Both the position numbers and the translations under genes were made by a program. DNA of 64,000 bases, from positions 372,001 to 436,000 of the forward strand of contig NZ_JAMBNV010000002.1 in assembly GCF_023715245.1 (NCBI RefSeq), read 5' to 3'. Of the stretch, positions 1-8,166 are shown one piece after another. The notes beneath the pieces were generated by a model. The model saw only the letters and a program-made list of their open reading frames with translations, had not been told where the DNA came from and did no database searches. Source of the DNA: Sporosarcina luteola. Its GTDB lineage: Bacteria; Bacillota; Bacilli; Bacillales_A; Planococcaceae. Each line of letters starts with the position of its first letter. Position 1 is the first letter of the stretch.

Positions 1-8
1 TAGCGGGG

Positions 9-82
9 TTTATCACCGACTCTCGATGCTTTATCACCGATTTGGCAGGGTTTATCACCGACTCGGGTGAATTTATCACCGA
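9..82. repeat. Family C short-period array (21 bp)
   Basis: Four copies of TTTATCACCGA start at 9, 30, 51 and 72, so the period is exactly 21 bp with about 10 variable bases between cores. The array may continue to the left of the window. It lies upstream of the MgtE gene. The core differs from families A and B elsewhere in the window but the architecture is the same. Function unknown. Confidence 0.85.
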
Positions 83-198
83 CTAACTACAATTCATACT
101 GAATGAGTAAACTATGCTCCGTTTATTCACATAAGAAACAGGGAATTGGACAAGTCAGCAAGGCTTTCATGTACATAAACAGAGAGGTGAAGGGAGTC

Positions 199-1557
199 AT
201 GGCGTTAAACGGTGAGAAAGAAGAAATTTCGCGTGCGATTGTCCACGTATTGAAGGAAGGGCAAAAGGATACATTTCAAAAAATTGTATGTGAATTAACC
301 CCATATGAAATATCCTGGCATTACCGAGGTCTGCCACGGAAACGCCGTATCCTTTTTTTAGAGTGGCTCTCTATGGATCAGCTAGTGAACCTACTCAGAT
401 ACTTGACGCGCAACGAGCAGCTGCGCGTCTTGAAGAAGATAGGGCCTGCCCGTTCTACGGAATTATTAGAGGTCCTTAAGAGCGATGACCTGGCCCATCT
501 TCTATCCGATTTGCCGGAAAAAGAGGTCAATGCGCTCATTGCCGAAATGCGTGACGAAGAGAAGAAAGACATACGTAAAAAGATGAAGTATCCGAAAAAG
601 TCCGCCGGTCGGGCGATGATCAGCCAATATGTATGGGTACACGAATCCTATACTGTTGAAAAAACGATCAATAAGTTGAAATACTTTCGGGACTTCGCGG
701 ATTATTTGAATTACGTATATGTCATCAATGATGAAAAGGAATTGATCGGTGTCGCCTCTTACCGTGATCTGCTTTTGAGCGAACCTGACGAGGCAATCAC
801 AGATGTAATGACGACAGACATCGTCAAGGTGCATGAAAATACGAAAGAGAGTGAAGTCGCCAAAATGATCGGACGGCATGATTTCCTGTCCGTACCAGTT
901 GTGAATGATGACAATATTTTAGTCGGCATCATTACTGCTGACGATGTACTCGATATTGTCGTCAGGGAAGCGAATCAGGATATTGATATGTTGCTTGCAT
1001 CCGGTAAAGAGATCGACTTCCACACAAAACCCTTTGTCGCAACGTATAAACGGCTCCCTTGGCTTATTTTGCTACTATTCATCGGGCTCGTATCAGGCAG
1101 CATCATCGCAAAATTCGAGGCGACACTTGAAGCCGTCGTGGCATTGGCGTTTTTCATGCCGATGATTGCAGGGATGACCGGAAACACAGGAACCCAATCG
1201 TTGGCTGTCGTCGTCCGGGGGCTCGTCACCGAGGAATTGACAATGAAAAAGACACTTAGCCTTGTATTCCGGGAATTGCTCGTCGGCATCATGCTCGGAA
1301 TTGTCTGTGGTGCTGTCATCTCCGTCATTGCGTATGTTTGGCAAGGCAGCTTCACACTTGGTCTCGTCGTCGGTTCTTCCCTCGTCGCGACTCTTATTAT
1401 CGGTACACTCGCAGGAACTATCATTCCGTTGATACTGAGTAAATTTAAAGTTGACCCCGCGGTTGCTTCCGGCCCGCTTATTACAACGATCAATGACATT
1501 TTATCCTTATTGATCTACTTCGGAATCGCAACGATGTTCATTTCGAAATTGATGTAG
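199..1557 (+). CDS. mgtE: Magnesium transporter MgtE
   Basis: Encodes a 452-residue Mg2+ channel/transporter of the MgtE family in the cytoplasmic membrane. An N-terminal helical MgtE_N domain (about residues 20-135) precedes two CBS domains (about 141-200 and 204-260), which in this family sense intracellular Mg2+. A membrane domain with five hydrophobic segments starts near residue 285 and contains the family-typical GNTGTQS stretch. I chose ATG 199 because a GAGGTGAAGGGA ribosome-binding site lies just before it; the frame stays open to 103 but without such a site. No M-box-like Mg2+ leader is recognisable upstream, where only the 21-bp repeat array is seen. It is followed by a hairpin terminator shared with the convergent CoA-transferase gene. 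Confidence 0.95.
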   Translation: MALNGEKEEISRAIVHVLKEGQKDTFQKIVCELTPYEISWHYRGLPRKRRILFLEWLSMDQLVNLLRYLTRNEQLRVLKKIGPARSTELLEVLKSDDLAHLLSDLPEKEVNALIAEMRDEEKKDIRKKMKYPKKSAGRAMISQYVWVHESYTVEKTINKLKYFRDFADYLNYVYVINDEKELIGVASYRDLLLSEPDEAITDVMTTDIVKVHENTKESEVAKMIGRHDFLSVPVVNDDNILVGIITADDVLDIVVREANQDIDMLLASGKEIDFHTKPFVATYKRLPWLILLLFIGLVSGSIIAKFEATLEAVVALAFFMPMIAGMTGNTGTQSLAVVVRGLVTEELTMKKTLSLVFRELLVGIMLGIVCGAVISVIAYVWQGSFTLGLVVGSSLVATLIIGTLAGTIIPLILSKFKVDPAVASGPLITTINDILSLLIYFGIATMFISKLM

Positions 1558-1563
1558 AGAACG

Positions 1564-1593
1564 AAAAAAGCAGCCACAGTGGCTGCTTTTTTC
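1564..1593. terminator. Bidirectional Rho-independent terminator
   Basis: GCAGCCAC pairs with GTGGCTGC, flanked by A-rich and T-rich tails. It sits between the convergent mgtE and CoA-transferase genes and can serve both. Confidence 0.85.
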
Positions 1594-1632
1594 ATTGGCG
1601 GGTATATAGCAAAGTTCGATGGTTGGTTGACG

Positions 1633-3147
1633 TTAGATGCGTTTCTCAGTAAGTGGCCTCATTGTGCCGTGCTGCATGAGGTTCATATGCCATGAGAATG
1701 CCTTTTCGAGCACATGTGGCGTATGGCCGCCTCTATCAAGAGCTTCATAGAAGTATTCCCATAGTTGCGTACGGTACATTGGGTGCGCACAATTACCGAT
1801 AATGAGCTCGACACGTTCTCTCGGCGCAAGGCCGCGCAGATCCGCATATCCATGCTCCGTAACAATGACATCAACGTCATGTTCCGTGTGATCCACATGC
1901 GAAACGAACGGTACGATGCTTGAAATATCGCCGTCTTTAGCGATGGATTTCGTAACGAAGATGGCAAGCCTTGCATTTCGGGCGAAATCACCGGAGCCGC
2001 CGATGCCGTTCATCATCTTCGTTCCTGTCACGTGGGTCGAATTGACATTGCCGTATATGTCGAGTTCAAGCGCAGTATTGATGGAAATCAAACCGAGTCG
2101 GCGGATGATTTCCGGATGATTTGAAATTTCCTGTGGACGCATGATTAGCTTGTCCCGGTAGTTATCCAGATTGTTGAAGACCTTTTCCATCTTCTCCTGC
2201 GATAGTGTGATTGACGCACACGAAGCGGTGCGGATTTTGCCCGCGTCGATCAAATCGAATACCGCGTCCTGCAGCACTTCCGAATAAACTTCCAAATCCT
2301 CGAATTCCGAGTCAAGCAAACCATGCAAAACTGCATTTGCTTGAGATCCGATACCCGATTGGAGAGGAGCAAGACTGTTCGTTAATCTACCCGCTTCCAC
2401 TTCCGAACGAAGGAAGGATAGCAGATGCTCTGCCATAATTTCCGTGTCACGGTCAGGCTGGGTGATTGTTGAAGCGGAATCCTGTTGGTGAGTGAACACA
2501 ATTCCCTTCACTCGATCCACGTCAATCGGAATGCCGATCGTACCAATCCGATCGCTCACTTTCGTCACTGGTATTGGATTCCGTTCTCCCTGTTTGCCCG
2601 GGTCATATAAATCATGGATTCCTTCCCAGGCCGTCGACTGTGCTGTGTTTATTTCAATAATGATTGACTTTGCATGCTGCGCAAACGATAACGAGTTACC
2701 TACAGAAGTCGACGGAATGATCATTCCATCCTCCGTCACTGAAATCGCTTCCAAAATCGCGAAGTCGATCGGTTCGGTCACATTAGTACGGATCCACTCT
2801 GCCGTATGGGATAGATGATGGTCGACAAAAAGCAGTTCCCCGTTGTTAATGCCGTTGCGCATCGCCTTTTCCGCTTGGAACGGCAGCCTCTTGTTCACGA
2901 TGCCCGCTTCCGCGAATAATTTATCGATATCGGAGCCGAGGGAAGCCCCCGTAAACACATTCACTTTGAACTTTTCCGTTTCAGCTCGTTTCACTAACGC
3001 CATTGGAACCGCTTTCGCGTCGCCCGCACGTGTAAATCCGCTTAACCCTAATGTCATTCCGTCCTTAATCCAAGAAGCAGCTTCTTCAGGTGACACGATT
3101 ACGTCTTTCAATTTTTCAATCCTGATACGATCCATATGGTTTCCCAT
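1633..3147 (-). CDS. Acetyl-CoA hydrolase / succinate:acetate CoA-transferase family protein
   Basis: A 504-residue enzyme of the family that moves CoA between acyl-CoA and acetate or succinate, or hydrolyses acetyl-CoA (Ach1/YgfH/AarC type). Family features include an SEVLQDAVFDLI stretch holding the likely catalytic Glu at about residue 290, a GIGGSGDF glycine loop near residue 390 and the C-terminal ITEHGYADLRG-like segment (here VTEHGYADLRG). Full family length. The ATG start follows an AAAGGGGCG ribosome-binding site. A TATAAT box about 37 bp upstream has no good -35 partner, which suggests activator dependence; the LytTR regulator next door is an obvious candidate (inference). The sequence alone cannot tell transferase from hydrolase. 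Confidence 0.9.
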   Translation of the reverse strand: MGNHMDRIRIEKLKDVIVSPEEAASWIKDGMTLGLSGFTRAGDAKAVPMALVKRAETEKFKVNVFTGASLGSDIDKLFAEAGIVNKRLPFQAEKAMRNGINNGELLFVDHHLSHTAEWIRTNVTEPIDFAILEAISVTEDGMIIPSTSVGNSLSFAQHAKSIIIEINTAQSTAWEGIHDLYDPGKQGERNPIPVTKVSDRIGTIGIPIDVDRVKGIVFTHQQDSASTITQPDRDTEIMAEHLLSFLRSEVEAGRLTNSLAPLQSGIGSQANAVLHGLLDSEFEDLEVYSEVLQDAVFDLIDAGKIRTASCASITLSQEKMEKVFNNLDNYRDKLIMRPQEISNHPEIIRRLGLISINTALELDIYGNVNSTHVTGTKMMNGIGGSGDFARNARLAIFVTKSIAKDGDISSIVPFVSHVDHTEHDVDVIVTEHGYADLRGLAPRERVELIIGNCAHPMYRTQLWEYFYEALDRGGHTPHVLEKAFSWHMNLMQHGTMRPLTEKRI

Positions 3148-3183
3148 TTAAATCGCCCCTTTTCATAACTTTTAGATAATTAA

Positions 3184-3189
3184 ATTATA
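3184..3189 (-). promoter_or_regulatory. -10 box upstream of the CoA-transferase gene
   Basis: On the minus strand a perfect TATAAT lies about 37 bp before the start codon. No convincing TTGACA-like -35 is seen 16-18 bp upstream. Confidence 0.45.
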
Positions 3190-3291
3190 CCTTGTCTGCG
3201 TGCTGAAAAGGGGTTTTGTGAATGAACTACCGGATTTGAAAACAGACAAGCTCATTCAATGACTTAAACAGCATATTTTTGATTAACCACC

Positions 3292-3930
3292 TCAAAACCC
3301 TAACAGTTTACGAAAATAACTGGAATACGATTGACTGACCGGGATTTGTGCACCATCATTCATGGAGAGAGTAAATGTAGAGTGAGTATCCGGATAAATC
3401 GCTTTAATTTGTGTTACGTTGACGATGAACGACCGATGGCAACGTACGAACAATTCATGTGGCAGCACAAATTCGAAGTTTTGCAATGAATGCCGATGGG
3501 TACCCGTTATATGATCCGCAACGACGACCGTTTTCCGATCCCGCACTTCAATATACTTCACTTCAGGAAATGGGACTGGTACCCAGCCATCCTCCGTTTT
3601 CACGGTAACGACCGACTTACCTTCCGTATATGCGGGATAGATAGCAACGACGCAACCGTCCAAAGCTCCATTATCATGGAAGGGAACTGCCATTCCGTGA
3701 TAAGGCACACCAAAGACATCACGATTGATGAATTCTGAAACTTTTTGCCCTTCCTTTAGTGCTTTATAGGCGATCGTCCCCTCTCGCACAGGATCGCCTG
3801 GTCTGATTTTCAGGTCAATCCGCTTGCTCGGCCGGTAATAAATATATTCCTTTGTATTAGATACGACTATGGAGATTTCATCAGCAAACAACTCGCCGAC
3901 AACGTCGAGGAGAGATTCCACGTTTAACAA
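3292..3930 (-). CDS. LytTR-family transcriptional regulator without receiver domain
   Basis: A 212-residue DNA-binding protein. The C-terminal half (about 115-212) is a LytTR domain, recognisable by HELFVRCHRSFIVN and the following IKAIYPD stretch. The N-terminal half (about 1-110) looks like a small PAS/GAF-like sensor and is not a response-regulator receiver, so the protein probably senses a ligand directly. The start is taken as TTG 3930, about 11 nt after AAAGGAG; the GTG three codons later is an alternative. It lies directly upstream of, and in the same direction as, the CoA-transferase gene, which makes that gene a plausible target (inference). The gap towards the CBS-ACT gene is divergent. 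Confidence 0.85.
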   Translation of the reverse strand: MLNVESLLDVVGELFADEISIVVSNTKEYIYYRPSKRIDLKIRPGDPVREGTIAYKALKEGQKVSEFINRDVFGVPYHGMAVPFHDNGALDGCVVAIYPAYTEGKSVVTVKTEDGWVPVPFPEVKYIEVRDRKTVVVADHITGTHRHSLQNFEFVLPHELFVRCHRSFIVNVTQIKAIYPDTHSTFTLSMNDGAQIPVSQSYSSYFRKLLGF

Positions 3931-3980
3931 GGTATTCCATACTCCTTTCGCAATTCAATTATTACTAGTATAAGTTTTCA

Positions 3981-4009
3981 TGTACAATATTCCAATTTTC
4001 ATTTATAAT
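3981..4009 (+). promoter_or_regulatory. Sigma-A-type promoter of the CBS-ACT gene
   Basis: TGTACA (-35) and TATAAT (-10) are separated by 17 bp, about 65 bp before the ATG at 4074. Confidence 0.6.
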
Positions 4010-4073
4010 GGTAAGCAATCTAGACTAAAAATTTGGACTTAACAGAAACTACAGTTAACAAGGGGGAGCTATT

Positions 4074-4703
4074 ATGCATATTCGGGATTTAATAGTAGAA
4101 AGACTCGGAGTCGCTACGGTAAAGTCAGATCAAAGCGTATCTGAAACACTAGCAAAAATCAACGAGACAGGATACCGGTGCATCCCTGTCGTCGACAACG
4201 ATGACGCCTATAAAGGGATGATTTACAAAGTCGATCTACTTTCCTATCTGTATGAGGATAAGGGAGATGTCGCGAAGCCTATCGACTCCTTATTGAGACA
4301 CCAAGACATCTACTTATATGAGAACGCTTCTTTTTTGAGCGCCTTGCTTGAAATCAAAGCATTGCCTTTCATCAGCGTCGTCAGGGATGGCAAACTTCTC
4401 GGTATTTTGACACATAATAAAATTGAAAGTGTCCTGGAAGACGCATTCGGACTGAAAACAGGCGGCATTAATATCACACTTGCATCGACTGAAGCACGAG
4501 GCATGATCAGAAAGTTGACGACGACGCTAAAGGACGAGAATATTGAAGGCATGCTCACACTGGACAACGGCTCAGCACTCGCGAGAAGGGTTGTCATTAC
4601 GCTCGAAAACGGTAAATCCGATGAGGAAATGGTGAAATTGCGTGAGAGGCTTGAAAAACACGGATTCCGGATCTTGCAAATGCACAGAATTCAGCCTAAG
4701 TAA
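4074..4703 (+). CDS. CBS-ACT domain protein (CbpA/AcuB-like)
   Basis: A 209-residue cytoplasmic protein with two CBS motifs (about 1-60 and 75-130) followed by an ACT-like C-terminal domain (about 133-205). This arrangement is that of AcuB-type proteins and of the Listeria c-di-AMP-binding protein CbpA, so binding of an adenine nucleotide or c-di-AMP is a reasonable expectation, not shown here. The start is supported by AAGGGGGAG seven bases upstream and a promoter at 3981-4009. No acetoin genes are adjacent. It is probably monocistronic: a strong hairpin follows and the next gene is convergent. Confidence 0.8.
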   Translation: MHIRDLIVERLGVATVKSDQSVSETLAKINETGYRCIPVVDNDDAYKGMIYKVDLLSYLYEDKGDVAKPIDSLLRHQDIYLYENASFLSALLEIKALPFISVVRDGKLLGILTHNKIESVLEDAFGLKTGGINITLASTEARGMIRKLTTTLKDENIEGMLTLDNGSALARRVVITLENGKSDEEMVKLRERLEKHGFRILQMHRIQPK

Positions 4704-4757
4704 CCAAAAGCACCGGGCGCTTGCCTTGCCATAACAGTTGGAAAATAACCACAAATA

Positions 4758-4804
4758 GAAGGCTGTTTCCACGTCGTAATCGACATCGGAAACAGCCTTC
4801 TTTT
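4758..4804. terminator. Bidirectional terminator, 13-bp stem
   Basis: GAAGGCTGTTTCC pairs perfectly with GGAAACAGCCTTC around a 17-nt loop, with a T tail on the plus side. It separates the convergent CBS-ACT and MFS genes. Confidence 0.9.
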
Positions 4805-6068
4805 ATGCAGCAATCTCGCTTTCTGGCTTCGGCACCATCCGCAACAGAATGCCTCCGATAATAAAGAGGATAACTAGACTGAACACACCGTACGCAGAGC
4901 TTCCCGTCAATGTAGCAGTTACACCAAGCAATAGTGGGCCCATGACGGATGCGAATTTCCCGAAAATATTATAGAAGCCGAAAAACTCGTTGGACTTCTC
5001 TTTCGGCACCAATTGCGCGAAATAAGAGCGGCTCAAAGCTTGAATTCCGCCTTGTGACGTCGCAACAAGCATTGCCAGAATCCAGAAATCCAATGTTGTC
5101 GAGAGGAAGAACGCATAAATGCAGACGATGATATAAACAAATATCCCGACATACAACATTGTCTTCACCGAAAATCGCTGCGCAAGCCTTCCATACAAAA
5201 TCGCAAACGGTGCGGCAACGACTTGGGTAACGAATAGGACAATCAGAAGATCAGTCGGTTCGATACCCAAATCCGTTCCATATGCCGTCGACATCGAAAT
5301 GATCGTACCGACCCCATCGATATAGAAGAAATAGGCCAATAAGAAGATGAATACAGTCCTGTATTTCTTAATTTCCTTGAACGTTTCACCAAGCCTGCGG
5401 AAGCTGCTAGCCAAAATATTTGGTTCCCGTTCAATCGCGTGAATTTGAACAACGTTCTTCAGCATCGGAATCGTGAAGGTGAACCACCAAATTCCCGTAA
5501 TGACAAATGCCAACTTAGTCGCGACTGTCGTCGAAAGTGGTATGACTTCCTGTTTCGCCAACAGGATGATGGCGATGCTGATGATGAAAGGAATCGTACT
5601 TCCGATATACCCCAATCCGAAACCGCGCGAAGAGACTTCATCCATCTTCTCTTCCGGCGTTACATCGACCAGAAATGCGTCGTAGAAAATATTTGCCCCG
5701 TGGAATCCGATCGCAGTGATCGTGTAAATGATCAATAACGGCAACCACGTTCCCTCCGGCACAAACGCCAATGAAACCGTCGAAAGTGAACCAAGGAGGA
5801 AGAAGGCGAAGAAAAATTTCTTCTTCAATCCTTTATAGTCCGCAATCGTCCCCAAAATCGGCCCGATCATCGCTAAAATGAATGTCGCAATCGCCACCGT
5901 ATACCCCAAATACGCTGTCGACTGCGTCAGTCCGACCCCTGCTTCGGTCGCCACCGACTTGTAAAAGATCGGAAATACTGCTGTTGTAATGATGATTGAA
6001 TAGGCCGAGTTCGCCCAGTCATAAAACATCCAACTTTTCTCCGTCTTTGTGTATTTCCCCTTTCCCAT
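4803..6068 (-). CDS. MFS transporter, UMF1 (Atg22-like) family
   Basis: A 421-residue integral membrane protein with about twelve hydrophobic segments. The N-terminal [15 protein letters not shown] motif is characteristic of the UMF1 branch of the major facilitator superfamily, related to vacuolar Atg22 efflux proteins. Substrate unknown. The frame is open 18 codons further upstream, but AAAGGGGTGGG lies just before the ATG at 6068, which I chose. It stands alone between a bidirectional terminator and the RocB-like gene upstream, which has its own terminator. Confidence 0.85.
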   Translation of the reverse strand: MGKGKYTKTEKSWMFYDWANSAYSIIITTAVFPIFYKSVATEAGVGLTQSTAYLGYTVAIATFILAMIGPILGTIADYKGLKKKFFFAFFLLGSLSTVSLAFVPEGTWLPLLIIYTITAIGFHGANIFYDAFLVDVTPEEKMDEVSSRGFGLGYIGSTIPFIISIAIILLAKQEVIPLSTTVATKLAFVITGIWWFTFTIPMLKNVVQIHAIEREPNILASSFRRLGETFKEIKKYRTVFIFLLAYFFYIDGVGTIISMSTAYGTDLGIEPTDLLIVLFVTQVVAAPFAILYGRLAQRFSVKTMLYVGIFVYIIVCIYAFFLSTTLDFWILAMLVATSQGGIQALSRSYFAQLVPKEKSNEFFGFYNIFGKFASVMGPLLLGVTATLTGSSAYGVFSLVILFIIGGILLRMVPKPESEIAA

Positions 6069-6174
6069 CCATCCCACCCCTTTCATACTCTTCAAAACTA
6101 AGTTCGTACCAATATTATACAATTAATGATCAGCAAACAGTAGTGACGAATGTTCTTTTCTTCACCAATTAAAT

Positions 6175-6204
6175 AGGCCAACCCTTAATGATACGGGTTG
6201 ACCT
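6175..6204 (-). terminator. Terminator of the RocB-like gene
   Basis: On the minus strand GGTCAACCC pairs with GGGTTGGCC around a short loop and is followed by TATTTAATT. Confidence 0.75.
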
Positions 6205-6212
6205 CCAGGAGA

Positions 6213-7838
6213 TCATGCCTCTATAAGAGAAAACATGCTTTCTATGACCTTCCCTAACGCGCGAGATGTATAGTGGAATGCGCTCTTTTTGTGCAATCGC
6301 TCGGTCAGCTTATGCGCATCTTTGCCATACGGCCCGATATTCAGGACAGGCGCCTGAAGCTGCTGCATTTCCTTGAAAGGGATGCTATATGTCTTCCCCC
6401 AAACGGGTGTGTTTTCTTTATAAGACTGCCAGCCCGAATCTGCCTTGTCATAATTCACATAGCTGAGATCAGAGATTCCATTGAAATAATGCACTTGCTT
6501 CGCTTCCACATGAAACTCTTCAAGTAAGACCTTTTGCACAAGGGCAATCTTTTCTTGTACGAGCTCGTTATCAGATGAATTGACGGCCGGATAATACGGA
6601 GGGGCATAAAACAGGATGACAGCTGGAGCCAAGTCCTGACAGTGCAACAGTAATCGATCGCTGATGAGCATGGACATTTGCCGTTCATCCAGCGACTTGT
6701 CCGACATGATATCTTCAAGAATCACTTGAACTTCCGCGCCGCCGATTTTCCCCTTAGCATATGCAAGCAATTCCTTGTACTCCAGTACGTTGATATTCCC
6801 GATTGGCTGGACGCCTTCCCGTTCACAAATCGCTTTATAATCCTTTAGGCATTCCGCCATCGCCCGGTCAGCAGTATCTTTGAATATCTTCATAATATCG
6901 TCAGCATTTTGCCGCATCAAAAAGACATTGTACAAGGCCGCACTATGATGGGAAGTTTGGGTCGAATAATCTTCCTTTAAATCAACCTGCTGCAAACACA
7001 CTGGCAAAGGGGTCCTCTCGCCATACTCTTCTTCTACGAAATCAGAATTGAACTCCATCGCCCTCGTCAGATAAGACGCCATATAGTGGCTCGTCATGCC
7101 GCTTAAAGGCTCTCCGGCATGTGTCTCCCTTCCGTAAAACAGAGCTGAGGGCATAATTTTCCCGATGGTTCCCGAGTAAATATAATAATTCGGATCCTGC
7201 GGCTTCTGTGAAAAGGACGGCTCACTGTTAAGGAACAGCTCGTATTCCAATTGATACGCTTCCTTCAATTCCACGAGCCCCTTCACAGCAGCTCTCATTC
7301 CAGAAGAATTCACCTCTTCATCTGGCACTGTCAGTAAAAGGAGATTAATCGGCCACTGTTCAGCATTTGCCCTTTCCAACAAATGCAGATGCAAAACAAG
7401 CCCCATTTTCATATCCATCGTTCCGCGGCCAAATAAGTATTCATCCGAAGCCAAATCCTCTTGCGCATCCTCCGGCAAGTCGGCCATCCGGTTTTTCAAT
7501 TCCTCTGTCAGTTGCCTAGGCTGGAAAGCTAACTCTTCTAGTCCTGCGCCAAACTCCTTTGTATGAACGGTGTCGAAATGGCTGATCAACACAATTGTTT
7601 TATTCGTCAGCCCGCTGTTATAAAGGGCGGTCACCGCATTTCTCCCCTTGCCTGCGTCGTGGAAATGAATATGCGAGCTGTGTTCCTGAAAATACTGCAA
7701 TTCTAAAAGCTTTTTTAACAGTCGCGTCGAAAACTCGACTTCCCCCACAGTGCCCGTGCGACTGTCCCAGCTAACCAATTCACATAATAAATCTTCCAGT
7801 TGATCAGGTCGATTCCATTTCAGATTCTCCATTCCCAT
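6213..7838 (-). CDS. rocB: M20-family peptidase, RocB-like (arginine utilisation)
   Basis: A 541-residue M20/M25/M40 metallopeptidase-like protein. Metal-binding features are visible: SHFDTVH near residue 90, FGRGTMDMKMG near 140 and DEEVNSSGM near 172, plus a late GPYGKDAHKLTER segment. Length and order match RocB of Bacillus, a protein of the arginine/ornithine degradation regulon with an unproven reaction. I start at ATG 7838 because AAAGGGGGTC lies seven bases before it; the frame runs 16 codons further without support. No other roc genes are nearby, so the role in arginine catabolism rests on family resemblance alone. Confidence 0.8.
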   Translation of the reverse strand: MGMENLKWNRPDQLEDLLCELVSWDSRTGTVGEVEFSTRLLKKLLELQYFQEHSSHIHFHDAGKGRNAVTALYNSGLTNKTIVLISHFDTVHTKEFGAGLEELAFQPRQLTEELKNRMADLPEDAQEDLASDEYLFGRGTMDMKMGLVLHLHLLERANAEQWPINLLLLTVPDEEVNSSGMRAAVKGLVELKEAYQLEYELFLNSEPSFSQKPQDPNYYIYSGTIGKIMPSALFYGRETHAGEPLSGMTSHYMASYLTRAMEFNSDFVEEEYGERTPLPVCLQQVDLKEDYSTQTSHHSAALYNVFLMRQNADDIMKIFKDTADRAMAECLKDYKAICEREGVQPIGNINVLEYKELLAYAKGKIGGAEVQVILEDIMSDKSLDERQMSMLISDRLLLHCQDLAPAVILFYAPPYYPAVNSSDNELVQEKIALVQKVLLEEFHVEAKQVHYFNGISDLSYVNYDKADSGWQSYKENTPVWGKTYSIPFKEMQQLQAPVLNIGPYGKDAHKLTERLHKKSAFHYTSRALGKVIESMFSLIEA

Positions 7839-8020
7839 CTTATGACCCCCTTTTTCTATGAACGTATAAAATAGTAACAGTTTCATTTATTGTTCTAAAC
7901 GTACGATGGCAAGAATGGAAAGTCAATTAAATTTTATTGAATTGAATAAATAAATAAATATCTCCTTCTTCAAAAAAACCGACTTAAGAACTATATTTTG
8001 TGGAATGCCGTTCTTTCGAA

Positions 8021-8029
8021 TGGTATAAT
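8021..8029 (+). promoter_or_regulatory. Extended -10 promoter of the GGDEF-EAL gene
   Basis: TGGTATAAT, an extended -10 element, lies 138 bp before the chosen start. No clear -35 is seen. Confidence 0.5.
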
Positions 8030-8166
8030 TAATATGAATATAATTACTAATAAAATTGATTTTTTCATGCTCTAGGCTACTTATACTCTCGTTCCCTCAA
8101 CCGGTGGATTACACAGAAATATTTCTTCGCGACATAGCGTTGTTTTTGTATAGAAAGGAATTGGAA

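Noticed and set aside
1..198. M-box magnesium riboswitch before mgtE
   Set aside because: The region holds only the 21-bp repeats and the ribosome-binding site; no leader of the needed length or pairing is seen.
975..1499. Long minus-strand frame opposite mgtE
   Set aside because: It mirrors the coding gene on the other strand and has no ribosome-binding site; the same holds for other long antisense frames, for example inside the RND pump, SNF2 and mqo genes.
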